NCBI GenBank assembly: GCA_035701505.1
Contig: DASSSA010000027.1
Coordinates: forward strand, 1 to 54,779
Direction of reading: 5' to 3'
Length of the DNA stretch: 54,779 nucleotides
Origin: AC-69 sp035701505
Lineage (GTDB): Bacteria > Actinomycetota > UBA4738 > HRBIN12
The notes beneath the pieces were generated by a model that was given only the letters and a program-made list of their open reading frames with translations, did no database searches and was not told where the DNA came from. Of this stretch, positions 33,545-42,798 are shown one piece after another (the stretch's first letter is position 1; each line of letters starts with the position of its first letter). A program made the position numbers and the translations under genes.

Positions 33545-34435
33545 TCATTCGGAGCCGAACACGTTCCGGAGGTCCACGCGCTTCACGCGGTAGGTCTCCT
33601 CCAGGCGAACGGAGCCCAGTCTAAGCGCCTTGGGCCCCTCTGCCACGGGCGAGATGAGGCGCAGCACCCCATCCTCCGGCCCGTACTCGAGGTACCCGAT
33701 GCCGAGGTACCCGCCGTCACCGTCGGACAGACCGACGAGTATCCGATCCAGCTTGGCCAGGTTGAACATCGGGGGAAGAGCCGGCATGAACACGGTCGGC
33801 TTCACCCTCCACCGGTGGAGCTCCGCGGAGAAATACCGGCGCATCGCGGACTCGCGGTTCTCCGCTCGCTGCTCCACGGAGGTCGGCACGACGTCGGGAT
33901 GAACGCCGAGTGAGACGACCTCGGTTGAGAAGAACCGCTGGATCACGCCCAGGAGCGGCTGGAGCTCTTCGCCACGCTGAAGGCCGACGACGAGGTCGGG
34001 CCGGAGCATCTCGACCTTGTGGTACTTCAGGACCTGGCCGGTGATCCCCGACACCAGCCCGCCGGAGTCGACGACCAGGAGGTCCGCTCCTGCCTCCCGA
34101 GCTCGCCGAGCGAGGGCCACCACCCCGCTGACGACGGGCAGGAGGTGTCCCTGCGGCGACGTGGAGCCAACGAACGCGAGCGCATCGGCCGTGGCCAGGA
34201 GGTCGGGCTCGAGATCGGCCACCGAGCGCACAGCCTTCAGCGAGATGGTTGCCGGAGGACCCACGGTCTTCTGGCCCACGTCACCGTCCAGGAACGCCGA
34301 GGGCCGCCCCGCATCCACCCCGGCCCGCAGCAGCATCCGGGACAGTGTGGACTTGCCTGTGTCGAGCCCACCCACGAGCAAGACCGTGCGCCTCTCGCGC
34401 ACCGCGCGTTCGACCAGCGCCTCGTGCTCGTTCAC
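33545..34435 (-). CDS. Clp1/Grc3-like P-loop polynucleotide kinase-family protein
   Basis: 296 residues. N-terminal P-loop GGLDTGKST (Walker A at about 22-30), then FLDGDVGQKTVGPPATISL, the Clp1 P-loop-family signature, and a hydrophobic Walker B-like LLVVDSGG. The C-terminal half forms a separate domain. Clp1/Grc3 relatives phosphorylate RNA 5'-hydroxyl ends in eukaryotes and archaea; bacterial members are uncommon and little studied. GTG start with GGAGGCGAAG upstream. Activity inferred from the family. Confidence 0.82.
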   Translation of the reverse strand: MNEHEALVERAVRERRTVLLVGGLDTGKSTLSRMLLRAGVDAGRPSAFLDGDVGQKTVGPPATISLKAVRSVADLEPDLLATADALAFVGSTSPQGHLLPVVSGVVALARRAREAGADLLVVDSGGLVSGITGQVLKYHKVEMLRPDLVVGLQRGEELQPLLGVIQRFFSTEVVSLGVHPDVVPTSVEQRAENRESAMRRYFSAELHRWRVKPTVFMPALPPMFNLAKLDRILVGLSDGDGGYLGIGYLEYGPEDGVLRLISPVAEGPKALRLGSVRLEETYRVKRVDLRNVFGSE

Positions 34436-34501
34436 CTTCGCCTCCGTGTGGGGCGGTCTCGCCCCTCCCCGGAGGCCCCGTTCCGTGCGTGCGCGAGCGT
34501 G

Positions 34502-34627
34502 TCAGCCCGCCCGGGGTTCTCCTCCTCCCTGGGTGGGCGGATGGGTGGTCATGGTGGACATTCGCTCGGGGCGACGCGCCCCGATCACGCGTACGAACCG
34601 TGCCTCGGAGAAGGGATCAAGCTCCAT
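34502..34627 (-). CDS. Possible 41-residue ORF between clp1-like and phosphatase-like genes
   Basis: Reads MELDPFSEARFVRVIG at the start and has a Thr/Pro/Gly-rich end. A -10-like TAGAAT (34643-34638) lies ten bases upstream of the ATG. There is no clear ribosome binding site, and no family is recognised. It fills most of a 209-base gap that otherwise holds only GC-rich sequence. It could equally be a leader region. Confidence 0.35.
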   Translation of the reverse strand: MELDPFSEARFVRVIGARRPERMSTMTTHPPTQGGGEPRAG

Positions 34628-34644
34628 CGTGGCGCGAATTCTAC

Positions 34645-35478
34645 TCAGTCGGCGAGATGGGCCACGATGGCCTGGTAGCAGGGCCAGTAGGCGTCGGGTT
34701 GAACGTTGTCGTCCATGACGATCACGGTGTCCGTCCGGCCCTGTGCCCGGGCCACGAGGAGCGCCGGGTCGTTCACGTCGGCGATCGAGAGGGTCTCGAC
34801 ACCGGCCTCGATGGCGGCCCCGGCGAACCCGTGGTCGGCGAACACCAGGTCCGGCCGCACCTCGCCGAGCATCCTGGCCATGGCGTCGCCCCGATGCGTG
34901 TGGCGGGCCGAGGCCTGGTCGGTGAGGAGGGCGACCCCTTCCAGATACCGGACCTGCCACCCGTGCCGGTCATCAATGTCGCGCCAGGCCACCCCCTCGT
35001 ATGGCCTGAGCAGCTCGACGCCGCGAGTCGCGAGCTGCCGCCCCACCCCCGTGTACAGGTGGGCCAGGCCGACCGGATGCCCGGTGGCAAGGATCATGCG
35101 CTCCCCTCGCGCACATGCTTCGCCAAGCCGATACCCAACCGCGTCACAGGCGTCGATCACGAGCTCGGGATCGACGGGGACGGGTCCCGTCGTCGCGTTC
35201 GGATCCGGCGTAAAGCCCGCGGCTCGGCCCACCAGCCCCAGCACCTCCGATGGGGTGAACGCCCCGGGCAGCCCGGACAACCCGAACTGCTTGTCAGGGT
35301 CCCCCTCGCGCAGCAGCCGGATGTTGCGCAACACGTTGTCGAGGGGATGGCTGAGGGAGGGACCGGCGATCCGACCGTCGAGGAGTCCGCGGATCAGCTC
35401 GTCGCGGTCGCCGACCCTGCCTGTCCACCGTTCGTCGATCGCGGGCAGCTGCGCCGCATGGGATTCGATAACGTCCAT
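34645..35478 (-). CDS. Conserved phosphatase-like protein
   Basis: 277 residues, similar in overall pattern to actinobacterial proteins annotated only as phosphatase. Notable segments: RMILATGHPVGLAHLYTGVG (His), DLVFADHGFAGAAIEAGV (Asp-His), LSIADVNDP and VIVMDDNVQPDAYWPCYQ. Asp and His residues could bind metal, but I cannot name a family with confidence. It shares orientation with the Clp1-like kinase and may be in the same transcript. Confidence 0.65.
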   Translation of the reverse strand: MDVIESHAAQLPAIDERWTGRVGDRDELIRGLLDGRIAGPSLSHPLDNVLRNIRLLREGDPDKQFGLSGLPGAFTPSEVLGLVGRAAGFTPDPNATTGPVPVDPELVIDACDAVGYRLGEACARGERMILATGHPVGLAHLYTGVGRQLATRGVELLRPYEGVAWRDIDDRHGWQVRYLEGVALLTDQASARHTHRGDAMARMLGEVRPDLVFADHGFAGAAIEAGVETLSIADVNDPALLVARAQGRTDTVIVMDDNVQPDAYWPCYQAIVAHLAD

Positions 35479-35505
35479 CCACCACCAATCGTAGGGGGCG
35501 TGCGG

Positions 35506-36282
35506 GTGAACGACTTCTCACTGGAGGGGCAGGTCGCTGTGGTCACGGGCGGGGGCAGGGGGATCGGGCGGGCCATCGCGCACGCCTTCGCCCGCGCGGG
35601 CGCCGACCTGGCCGTGGCCGCCAGGACGAAGGAGCAGGTCGAACGGACGGCAGAGGAGGTCGAACAGCTCGGCCGGCGGGCCGTGCCGGTCGTGGTCGAT
35701 GTCTCGGACGAGGACGCCGTACGAGATCTGATCGAGCGGACCGTTCGGGAGCTCGGCACCCTCGACATCCTGGTGAACAACGCCGGCGCGGCGCCGTTCA
35801 TGGCACCGTTCATCGAGACCAGGGCCGAGGGATTCGAGAAGTACTTCCGGACGAACTTCTTCTCCGCGGTCTACGGCATGCGCGCGGCCGCGCCGGTCCT
35901 GCTGGCCGAGGGCTCGGGCTGCGTGCTGAACGTCGCCTCCATCGACGGGTTCATCGTCGAAGAGGGCCTGACGTACTACGGGGCGGCCAAGGCCGCGATG
36001 ATCAACCTGACCAAGGCCACGGCGCTCGAGTGGGCGCCGGCGGGTGTGCGGGTGAACGCGATCGCCCCCGGATGGATCGACACCCAGATGAACCAGCCCG
36101 AGCGGGACGACCCGAAGGCCGAGGTTCGGATCAGGTCCAACATCCCCCTCGGCCGTTGGGGGCGTCCGCAGGATGTGGCCGCGGCCGCGCTCTATCTCTG
36201 CTCCCCGGCGGCGTCGTTCGTGACCGGCGAGGTGTTGGTCGTCGACGGGGGTCAGAGCGTCACGAGCGCCAGGGAGCCGTGA
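35506..36282 (+). CDS. Short-chain dehydrogenase/reductase (SDR family)
   Basis: 258 residues, classical SDR. NAD(P) motif TGGGRGIG, structural NNAG, catalytic Ser (NVASIDG), Tyr-x3-Lys (YYGAAKAAM) and the C-terminal GEVLVVDGGQS are all visible. GTG 35506 is chosen because AGGGGG sits at a normal distance; GTG 35500 is also possible. Substrate unknown; 3-oxoacyl-ACP reductase-like enzymes share this pattern. Followed one base later by a second SDR. Confidence 0.88.
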   Translation: MNDFSLEGQVAVVTGGGRGIGRAIAHAFARAGADLAVAARTKEQVERTAEEVEQLGRRAVPVVVDVSDEDAVRDLIERTVRELGTLDILVNNAGAAPFMAPFIETRAEGFEKYFRTNFFSAVYGMRAAAPVLLAEGSGCVLNVASIDGFIVEEGLTYYGAAKAAMINLTKATALEWAPAGVRVNAIAPGWIDTQMNQPERDDPKAEVRIRSNIPLGRWGRPQDVAAAALYLCSPAASFVTGEVLVVDGGQSVTSAREP

Positions 36283-36283
36283 G

Positions 36284-37078
36284 ATGGAGCTCCGCGGTGC
36301 CGTGGCGGTGGTGACGGGTGCCTCGTCGGGGTTCGGCGAGCTCACCTCGAAGATGCTGGCGAAGGAGGGAGCGGCCGTCGTGCTGGCGGCGCGTCGTGCG
36401 GAGCGACTGGAGGCCCTCGCCGCCGAGATCGAGGGACTGGGAGGCCGGGCCCTCGCCGTGCGTTGCGATGTGACCGAGGTCGCCGACCTCCAGGGGTTGC
36501 GCAACAGGGTGGACGAGGCCTTCGGGCGATGCGACGTCCTGATCAACAACGCGGGCATCCCCGGCGGGGGACGGTTCGAGGACCTGCCGCTGGAGCAGAT
36601 CGAAAACGTCATCCGGGTGAACCTGCTCGGCGTGCTGGTCTGCACGAAGGTGTTCCTTCCGATGATGCTCGATCGGAGGGCGGGCCACATCGTGAACGTG
36701 GGGTCGCTGGCAGGACGGTATGCCGCCCCCGGCACGTCGGTGTACTCGGCGTCCAAGCACGGCGTCGTGGCATTCTCGGAGTCTCTGTACTACGAGCTCG
36801 CCCCGCGCGGCATCCTCGTGACGAGCGTGAACCCGGGCTTCGCCGCAACCGAGGGGTTCCCTCAGAGGCGGTTGCCCTCGGCGCTCGTCATGCGGGCAGA
36901 CAGGGTGGCCAAGGTCATCGTGGACGTGGTGAGGCGGGGGAAGGCACCCGAAGTCTCCGTGCCGCGGGGCATGAGCCTGTGGCAGGCCTTCCGGGTCCTC
37001 ACCCCACCGCTCTATCGGTGGGGCGTGCGCACGGCCACGAGCCGGGTCGGAACCACCCCGGCGAAGTCGCAGCGGTAG
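36284..37078 (+). CDS. Short-chain dehydrogenase/reductase (SDR family)
   Basis: 264 residues. TGASSGFG cofactor loop, NNAG, catalytic Ser in VNVGSLAG and YSASKHG active site. The C-terminus (RGMSLWQAFRVLTPPLYRW) resembles membrane-associated SDR proteins of the DltE/YqjQ type. Clearly distinct from the upstream SDR (different cofactor loop and tail), so not a recent duplication. Co-transcribed with it. Confidence 0.87.
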   Translation: MELRGAVAVVTGASSGFGELTSKMLAKEGAAVVLAARRAERLEALAAEIEGLGGRALAVRCDVTEVADLQGLRNRVDEAFGRCDVLINNAGIPGGGRFEDLPLEQIENVIRVNLLGVLVCTKVFLPMMLDRRAGHIVNVGSLAGRYAAPGTSVYSASKHGVVAFSESLYYELAPRGILVTSVNPGFAATEGFPQRRLPSALVMRADRVAKVIVDVVRRGKAPEVSVPRGMSLWQAFRVLTPPLYRWGVRTATSRVGTTPAKSQR

Positions 37079-37148
37079 GCTCCGCGCATGCCGAAGACCC
37101 GGTTCACGATGCAGGCCCTCACCGGGCGCGACGCCACATAGATCGGCA

Positions 37149-37163
37149 GCCGCGGGACGCGGC
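37149..37163. terminator. Terminator hairpin between SDR and pyruvate kinase genes
   Basis: GCCGCG-GGA-CGCGGC perfect 6-bp stem in the 90-base gap between convergent genes. No U-tract. Confidence 0.55.
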
Positions 37164-37168
37164 GCGCA

Positions 37169-38590
37169 TCACCCGACGGCGCTACCGAGCTTGTGGATCT
37201 TGATCATGTTCGTGTGCGCCCGCCCGAACGGCGACGCCGCCACCAGGACGACGAGTTGGCCGTCTGCGGCGGCGCCGGCGGCCCGCAGCCCTTCGTCCAT
37301 CAGCGCGATCATGTCATCCGTGTCGTCCGGCACCGCCGCCGGGAGGGGGCGCACCCCCCATCGGATTGCCAGAGCCCGGCGCACGGCCGGATCCGGGGCA
37401 AACGCGTAGATAGGGACGGGAGGCCGCTCGCTCGACAGGAAGGCGGCGGTGCGACCCGTTCGAGTGAAGCACGAGACCGCCACGACGTCGGCGTCGTCCC
37501 CCGCGATCTGCGACGCCGCATGAGCGGCGGCCGCTCCCTCATCGACATGCGTGCAGGACGTCCGAGCCTGTCGGAAATGCGACCCTCGCTCCTCCGCGAC
37601 TTCGGCGATCCGCACGGCCGCCGCCGCCGCCTCCACGGGGAACTCACCGATGGCCGTCTCGCCGGAGAGCATGATCGCGTCGGCCCCGTCCAGGACGGCA
37701 TTCGCCACGTCGGTCGCCTCCGCGCGGGTCGGTCGAGGCGCGTGCGTCATCGATTCCAGCATCTGGGTGGCGACGATGGCCGGGCGGGATGCCCCACGCG
37801 CCGCGAGCAGGATCTCCTTCTGAACCATGGGGATCTCCTCCATGGGGAGCTCGACCCCCAGATCGCCGCGGGCGACCATCACGGCGTCGGCCTCCTCCAG
37901 CACCTTTTCGATGACTTCGACCGCCGGCCGGGTCTCGATCTTCGCCACGATCGGGACCGCGCGGGCCCCCATCGACGCTCGGAGCCCGGCGATGTCGGCG
38001 GCGCTTCGGACGAAGGACTGCGCGATGAGGTCGACGCCGAGGTCGAGGGCGGCGGCGAGCCCTTCTCGGTCCCGGTCCGTGATGGCCGGGAGCGCCAGCC
38101 GCTCGGCGGGCACGTTCACGCCCGCCCGGGCCCGGATGGAGCCGCCCCGAACGACCTCGGTCAATACCTCGTCATCCTTCGTATGTCGCACGATCAACTC
38201 GACGGCCCCGTCGGCGAGGAGGATGCGATCGCCCGGTCGAACGTCGCGAGCCAGTCCCTCGTACGTGATCGAGGCGCCCCCCGAGTCCCCGGCCCGGCCA
38301 CCCGTTCGGAGCACGAACCGGGATCCGGCCGCCAGCGCAAGTGGCTCGGTGACCAGGTCGCCGAGCCGGATCTTCGGGCCGGGGAGGTCGGCCATCACGG
38401 CGAGGTCGCTCCCCAGCTCGTCGCAGACCGAGCGCACGACCTGCACCCGCTTGGCATGGTCCTTCGCGTTGCCGTGGGAGAAGTTCACCCTGAACACATC
38501 GCACCCCGCCTCGGCCAGGGCCCGCACGCTGTCCCCCGACTCGGTCGCGGGCCCGAGCGTGCACACGAGCTTCGCGCCGGGGGCGCTCAC
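37169..38590 (-). CDS. pyk: Pyruvate kinase
   Basis: 473 residues; converts phosphoenolpyruvate and ADP to pyruvate and ATP. Visible: KLVCTLGPA at the N-terminus, RVNFSHG, DLPGPKIRLG, the PK signature IVAKIETRPAVEVIEKVLEE, and MVARGDLGVELP, TQMLESM and MLSGETAIGEFP. GTG start overlapping the acuC stop (GTGA). Last gene of the catabolic operon, linking amino acid breakdown with central metabolism. Confidence 0.96.
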   Translation of the reverse strand: MSAPGAKLVCTLGPATESGDSVRALAEAGCDVFRVNFSHGNAKDHAKRVQVVRSVCDELGSDLAVMADLPGPKIRLGDLVTEPLALAAGSRFVLRTGGRAGDSGGASITYEGLARDVRPGDRILLADGAVELIVRHTKDDEVLTEVVRGGSIRARAGVNVPAERLALPAITDRDREGLAAALDLGVDLIAQSFVRSAADIAGLRASMGARAVPIVAKIETRPAVEVIEKVLEEADAVMVARGDLGVELPMEEIPMVQKEILLAARGASRPAIVATQMLESMTHAPRPTRAEATDVANAVLDGADAIMLSGETAIGEFPVEAAAAAVRIAEVAEERGSHFRQARTSCTHVDEGAAAAHAASQIAGDDADVVAVSCFTRTGRTAAFLSSERPPVPIYAFAPDPAVRRALAIRWGVRPLPAAVPDDTDDMIALMDEGLRAAGAAADGQLVVLVAASPFGRAHTNMIKIHKLGSAVG

Positions 38591-39735
38591 GGCTCGAGCC
38601 CCAGATCTGGGAAGACCGTCGCTCGCACCAGGCGGATCACGCCTCGAGTCTCCGCGTCGGGACGCCCATCGGGCAGTGGGGCCTCGGAGAACGTGACCGG
38701 AACCTCGCCACGCACCGCGCGCTCCGCCTCCTCGATCCAGGACTCCGGAAGGTGATCCGGGAGCTCCGCCTCGCACATCTCGGCGAAGTACAGGGTCCAC
38801 GCGCGGGGGACGACCCTGGCCCACTGGTACCCGCCGCCGCCGGTGGCCACCCACCGGCCGCCCGCGGCCTCGTGGGCCAACTCGTGCAGGACGGCGGCCG
38901 CCTCGCGGTAGGCCCGGGTGGTGAGGAGGAGGTGGGCGAGCGGGTCGGTCTGGTGCGTATCGCACCCGAGCTGGGTGACGAGCACATCGGGTCGCCACCG
39001 ACGGACGAGCGGCGGCACGACCTCCCCGAAGGCCTCCAGCCAGGCGTGGTCACCGGTTCCGGGAGGCAACGGCACGTTCACCTTGGTCCCCTCCGCCCCA
39101 CCCGCTCCGCGCTCGGAGACGAACCCGGTCCCGGGGAACAGGTACTCCCCGGATTCGTGGATCGACACGGTGAGGACCCGGGGGTCCGTGTAGAACACCG
39201 CCTGCGGCCCGTCGCCGTGGTGGACATCCACGTCCACGTAGGCGATCCGCTCGACACCGCGTCGCAGGAGCCAGGCGATGGCCACGGCCGGATCGTCGTA
39301 GACACAGAACCCGGACGCCCGCGACGGCATGGCGTGATGCAGCCCTCCGGCGGCGTTGAACGCGTGATCCAGCCTGCCCTCGGCCACCTCCTGCGCGGCC
39401 ACGAGCGAGGCCCCGACCACCAGGGCGCCGGCTTCGTGCATCCGGGGGAAGATGGGGTTGTCGCCGGGCCCGTACCCGAAGCGCGACCAGTCGCCGGGCT
39501 CACCGTCGCCCGCTCGCTTGGTGGCGTCGATGAACTCGGCCGTGTGGACCAGACCGATCTCCTCGTCGGAGGCGATCCGGCACGAGAGGGTCTGCACCGT
39601 CGGCCGATCGAGCAGGCCGAGGTGGCGGATCAGATCCCACGTGAGCAGGACGCGTTGTGGGCGGAGGGGATGGCCCGGCCCGTGGTCGTAGATCCGGGCC
39701 TCCGGGCAGAGCACCAGGCCGGCCCGGCCACTCAT
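38587..39735 (-). CDS. acuC: AcuC-type histone deacetylase-family protein
   Basis: 382 residues of the arginase/deacetylase fold. Zinc and catalytic motifs are present: GGLHHAM, YVDVDVHHGDG, and GCDTHQTDPLAH with the metal Asp, plus GGGGYQ. AcuC deacetylates acetyl-CoA synthetase in Bacillus; the substrate here is inferred. Placed between pyruvate kinase and an aminotransferase in one tight operon. Confidence 0.9.
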   Translation of the reverse strand: MSGRAGLVLCPEARIYDHGPGHPLRPQRVLLTWDLIRHLGLLDRPTVQTLSCRIASDEEIGLVHTAEFIDATKRAGDGEPGDWSRFGYGPGDNPIFPRMHEAGALVVGASLVAAQEVAEGRLDHAFNAAGGLHHAMPSRASGFCVYDDPAVAIAWLLRRGVERIAYVDVDVHHGDGPQAVFYTDPRVLTVSIHESGEYLFPGTGFVSERGAGGAEGTKVNVPLPPGTGDHAWLEAFGEVVPPLVRRWRPDVLVTQLGCDTHQTDPLAHLLLTTRAYREAAAVLHELAHEAAGGRWVATGGGGYQWARVVPRAWTLYFAEMCEAELPDHLPESWIEEAERAVRGEVPVTFSEAPLPDGRPDAETRGVIRLVRATVFPDLGLEP

Positions 39736-39736
39736 G

Positions 39737-41068
39737 TCACTGGCTGGGTACGGCGGCGACCGCAGCGATCGCGGCCTCGGTCCGCTCCACGGCGAGGGCG
39801 CACTCCTCGTCGATGATGACGAAGGGCGGCCCGAGCATCACGAGGTCGCCATCGGTCCCGTCAACGTGTCCGGTACTCGAGTACAGGAGGAGTCCGAGCC
39901 CCCTGGCCGTGGCCACGACGCGCTCGGTGACCTGGTCGCTCCGAGGGAACGGAGCCTTGGTTGCCCGATCGGCCACAAGCTCGATCCCGATCATCAACCC
40001 GAGCCCTCGGACGTCGCCCACGCTCGGACTGTTGGCGAGGGCCGACGTCAGGTCATTCCGCAATCGCTCACCCTGGGCCCGGCTCGCCTCCACCAGGTTC
40101 CCCTCGCGGAGCCGCCGAAGCACGGCGTGGGCAGTCGCCGCGCCGACACCGTTGTGCGACCACGTGAATCCGTGAACGAAGCCCTTCGGCCGGACCGCGT
40201 CGAACACCTCCTCGCTCGCGGCGGCGAAGCCAAACGGGAAGTACCCGCTCGTCGACCCCTTCCCGCAGATCAGGAGGTCCGCCTTGACGCCCCAGTGGTC
40301 GAGGCCGAACCACGTCCCGGTCCTTCCGAAACCGGTCATGACCTCGTCGGCGATCAACAGGACGCCATGGCGACGGCACACCTCTGCCACCGCAGGCCAG
40401 TAGTCGTCGGTGGGAACGGCGGCGGCCAGGGTCGCGCCGGAGACGGGCTCGGCGATGAACGCGGCGACGTGGTCCGGGCCGATGTCGCGGATGGCCCGGT
40501 CGAGCGCGTCCGCGTGCCACGCGCCACAGGCCGCAGGGTGGCCGGGTATCGGACAGCGATACTCGTACGCCGCCTCGACGTGGGCGAACCGGCCGAGCCA
40601 CGGCGCGTACGGCCGCCGCAAGATCTCCTTGCCGCCGGCGTCGAGCCCGGCGATCGTGCTCCCGTGGTACGAGGCCTTCCGGCCGATCACGACGGCTCGG
40701 TCCTCCCCCCTGGCCAGGTGATACGAACGCGCCAGCTTGATGGCGGTCTCGACGGCCTCGCTCCCACCTGAGACGGGGTAGATCCGGGCCTCGTCCACCG
40801 GAAGGAGCGGGGCCAGGTCCTCGGCGTAGGACTCGAGCGCCTCGGTGGTGAACGCCGTGCCGTGCACGTACGGGAGGCGGGCGGCCTGCTCGGCCATGGC
40901 CTCGACCACGCCCGGATCCCCGTGTCCCACGTTCACCACGATGGCCCCGCCGGCCGCGTCGAGGAAGCGCTTCCCGCCGGCGTCCTCGATCCATACGCCC
41001 CCTGCCCGGACGGCAACGGGAAGATCGCGGGACAAGACCCGATGGAACACGCGACTCCTTGGGCTCAT
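39737..41068 (-). CDS. Class III PLP-dependent aminotransferase
   Basis: 443 residues. PLP-site features: GGSEAVETAIKLAR, ASYHGSTIAG, LIADEVMTGFGRTG (Asp of the PLP pyridine N) and lysine in CGKGSTSGYFP. Related to omega-amino acid:pyruvate aminotransferases and similar enzymes. The ATG overlaps the CoA-transferase B stop (ATGA). Likely generates a semialdehyde or keto acid for the ALDH or the CoA-transferase in the same operon. Confidence 0.9.
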   Translation of the reverse strand: MSPRSRVFHRVLSRDLPVAVRAGGVWIEDAGGKRFLDAAGGAIVVNVGHGDPGVVEAMAEQAARLPYVHGTAFTTEALESYAEDLAPLLPVDEARIYPVSGGSEAVETAIKLARSYHLARGEDRAVVIGRKASYHGSTIAGLDAGGKEILRRPYAPWLGRFAHVEAAYEYRCPIPGHPAACGAWHADALDRAIRDIGPDHVAAFIAEPVSGATLAAAVPTDDYWPAVAEVCRRHGVLLIADEVMTGFGRTGTWFGLDHWGVKADLLICGKGSTSGYFPFGFAAASEEVFDAVRPKGFVHGFTWSHNGVGAATAHAVLRRLREGNLVEASRAQGERLRNDLTSALANSPSVGDVRGLGLMIGIELVADRATKAPFPRSDQVTERVVATARGLGLLLYSSTGHVDGTDGDLVMLGPPFVIIDEECALAVERTEAAIAAVAAVPSQ

Positions 41069-41874
41069 GACGCGACGCCCTGAGGGTCGAGCTCCTCGCG
41101 GATCAGCCGGAGCTCCTCCACGGTGGGGGGAGCCGTCTCGGCCAGGTCGGGGGCGACCGTCGGCTCCCAACCCATGTTCTCCCGGACCTCATCCAGGGTC
41201 ACGCCGGGGTGCAGGCGAGCCAAGGTCATCTCGCCCGTGCTCCCATCGAACCCGTACTCCGCCAGGTCGGTCACCACCACCGTGGGCCCGCTCCCCCACC
41301 ACCCCCGCCGGCGATCGTGATCCGCGTCGCCTGAGTGCCCCGGGGAGGTTCGGAAGTCGAGCTTCTCGACGAACGACCGTCGTCCCTGCCGCATGATCAC
41401 GAAGACCTTCTTCGCGTTGATGGCGATCTCGCACGCTCCGCCCGAGCCCGGCAGGCGGACCTTCGGCCTCGGGTAATCGCCGATCACGGTGGTGTTGATG
41501 TTGCCGAACCGATCGATCTGGGCGGCGCCCAGGAATCCCACGTCGACGAGCCCGGCTTGGAGGTAGAAGGCGAACAACTCGAACATGCTGCACACCGCGG
41601 TGGATCCGGAGACGAGCGTCGGATCACCGATCGAGAGCGGCAATCGCCTGGGAGAAGCTCCGAAAACTCCCGACTCGTACACCAGGTCCAGCTGTGGGGC
41701 GACCGTGCGCTTGGCCAGGTTGCAGACGATGTTCGGAAGGCCGATGCCCACGAAGCACACGCCCCCGCCGGACAGCTGACGGGCGCTGGCGACGATCATC
41801 ATCTCGGACTTCGACCATCGAGGGTCCCGCTCGCCGGTACCGTTGTCGCCGACGCCGTCACCCTTCTCGGTCAC
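41065..41874 (-). CDS. Acyl-CoA:carboxylate CoA-transferase, beta subunit
   Basis: 269 residues, SugarP-isomerase-like CoA-transferase fold. N-terminal GGGVCFVGIGLPNIVCNLAK and VYESGVFG (the conserved Glu region of beta subunits), then GFLGAAQIDRFGNINTTVIG. Similar to glutaconate/3-oxoadipate CoA-transferase and IpdB-type subunits. Forms a pair with the overlapping alpha subunit upstream (ATGA). Confidence 0.87.
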   Translation of the reverse strand: MTEKGDGVGDNGTGERDPRWSKSEMMIVASARQLSGGGVCFVGIGLPNIVCNLAKRTVAPQLDLVYESGVFGASPRRLPLSIGDPTLVSGSTAVCSMFELFAFYLQAGLVDVGFLGAAQIDRFGNINTTVIGDYPRPKVRLPGSGGACEIAINAKKVFVIMRQGRRSFVEKLDFRTSPGHSGDADHDRRRGWWGSGPTVVVTDLAEYGFDGSTGEMTLARLHPGVTLDEVRENMGWEPTVAPDLAETAPPTVEELRLIREELDPQGVAS

Positions 41875-42785
41875 GCGTACTCCCCGTAGTTGACCTGACC
41901 CGACAGCGCGTCACCGGGCCGGAGTGAGTTCCACCGTTCGACCCCCATCTTCTCCACGTAGTCCCGGTGGGTCTCCAAGCCGAACACCCACTCTTTCAGC
42001 CAGGCAGCCAGCGCCTCGGGATCCCGCGACGTCGCCTCCCAGCCGAGATAGAACCGATTGTCCCGGTCGTAATAGCCCTGCGCGTAGCTCGGATGGCAGG
42101 CGAACGGCTCCTCCACCACTGCGTCGACGATGAGCCCGGGGATCACGGTGCGGTTCGGATCCCCACGAACGACCGATTCGTCCACGACCTCCTCGCACAC
42201 GACGACGACGCGCTTCGCCGCGAAGGCGGCCTCCTTCTGGCAGCCCAGCAACCCCCAGATCTGGGCGTTGCCGCTCGCGTCGGCCCTCTGCGCGTGGACG
42301 ATGGCGACGTCTGGGTTGAGCGGGGGCACGGCGTAGACCTCGGTGTCGTCGTACGGCGAGGCGATGGGGACGATCCTCGGATTTACACTCGGGATGTCGC
42401 TCTCGTAGTAGCTACGGATGGGGAAGAACGGGAGGTTCGAGGCCCCGGCCACGTACCGGCACACCATGCCGAAGTGGCTGTACTCCTCGATCTCCAGCGG
42501 CGCGGGATCGCCGTTCTCGATGCGGCGCCGGATCGCGTGCAGTGATCCGACGCCCGGATTTCCCAGCCACGAGAACACGAGCTTCCCGGCAACGCCGGCT
42601 CCGATCATCTGGTCGTAGACCACGTCAGGGGTCATCCGGCAGAGCGTGAGGTCCCGCCGTTTCTGTCGGATGATCTCGTGGCCGGCGGCGAAGCAGATCA
42701 GGTGGGTGAACCCCTCGATGGCCACCGTGTCGCCGTCGCGGACGAGGTCCGCGACGGCATCCTTCATCGTGGCCACCTTGCTCAC
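41871..42785 (-). CDS. Acyl-CoA:carboxylate CoA-transferase, alpha subunit
   Basis: 304 residues, family I CoA-transferase alpha subunit. GDTVAIEGFTHLICFAAGHE at the N-terminus and NPDVAIVHAQRADASGNAQI in the core are characteristic. GTG start at 42785; the longer frame upstream lies opposite or inside the VOC gene. Together the pair may activate a short keto or dicarboxylic acid from amino acid or ring catabolism. The donor and acceptor are unknown. Confidence 0.87.
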   Translation of the reverse strand: MSKVATMKDAVADLVRDGDTVAIEGFTHLICFAAGHEIIRQKRRDLTLCRMTPDVVYDQMIGAGVAGKLVFSWLGNPGVGSLHAIRRRIENGDPAPLEIEEYSHFGMVCRYVAGASNLPFFPIRSYYESDIPSVNPRIVPIASPYDDTEVYAVPPLNPDVAIVHAQRADASGNAQIWGLLGCQKEAAFAAKRVVVVCEEVVDESVVRGDPNRTVIPGLIVDAVVEEPFACHPSYAQGYYDRDNRFYLGWEATSRDPEALAAWLKEWVFGLETHRDYVEKMGVERWNSLRPGDALSGQVNYGEYA

Positions 42786-42798
42786 CCGCCACCCGCCC

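Noticed and set aside
37088..37141. 17-codon ORF between the second SDR and pyruvate kinase
   Set aside because: Too short, no ribosome binding site, and located in a terminator region.
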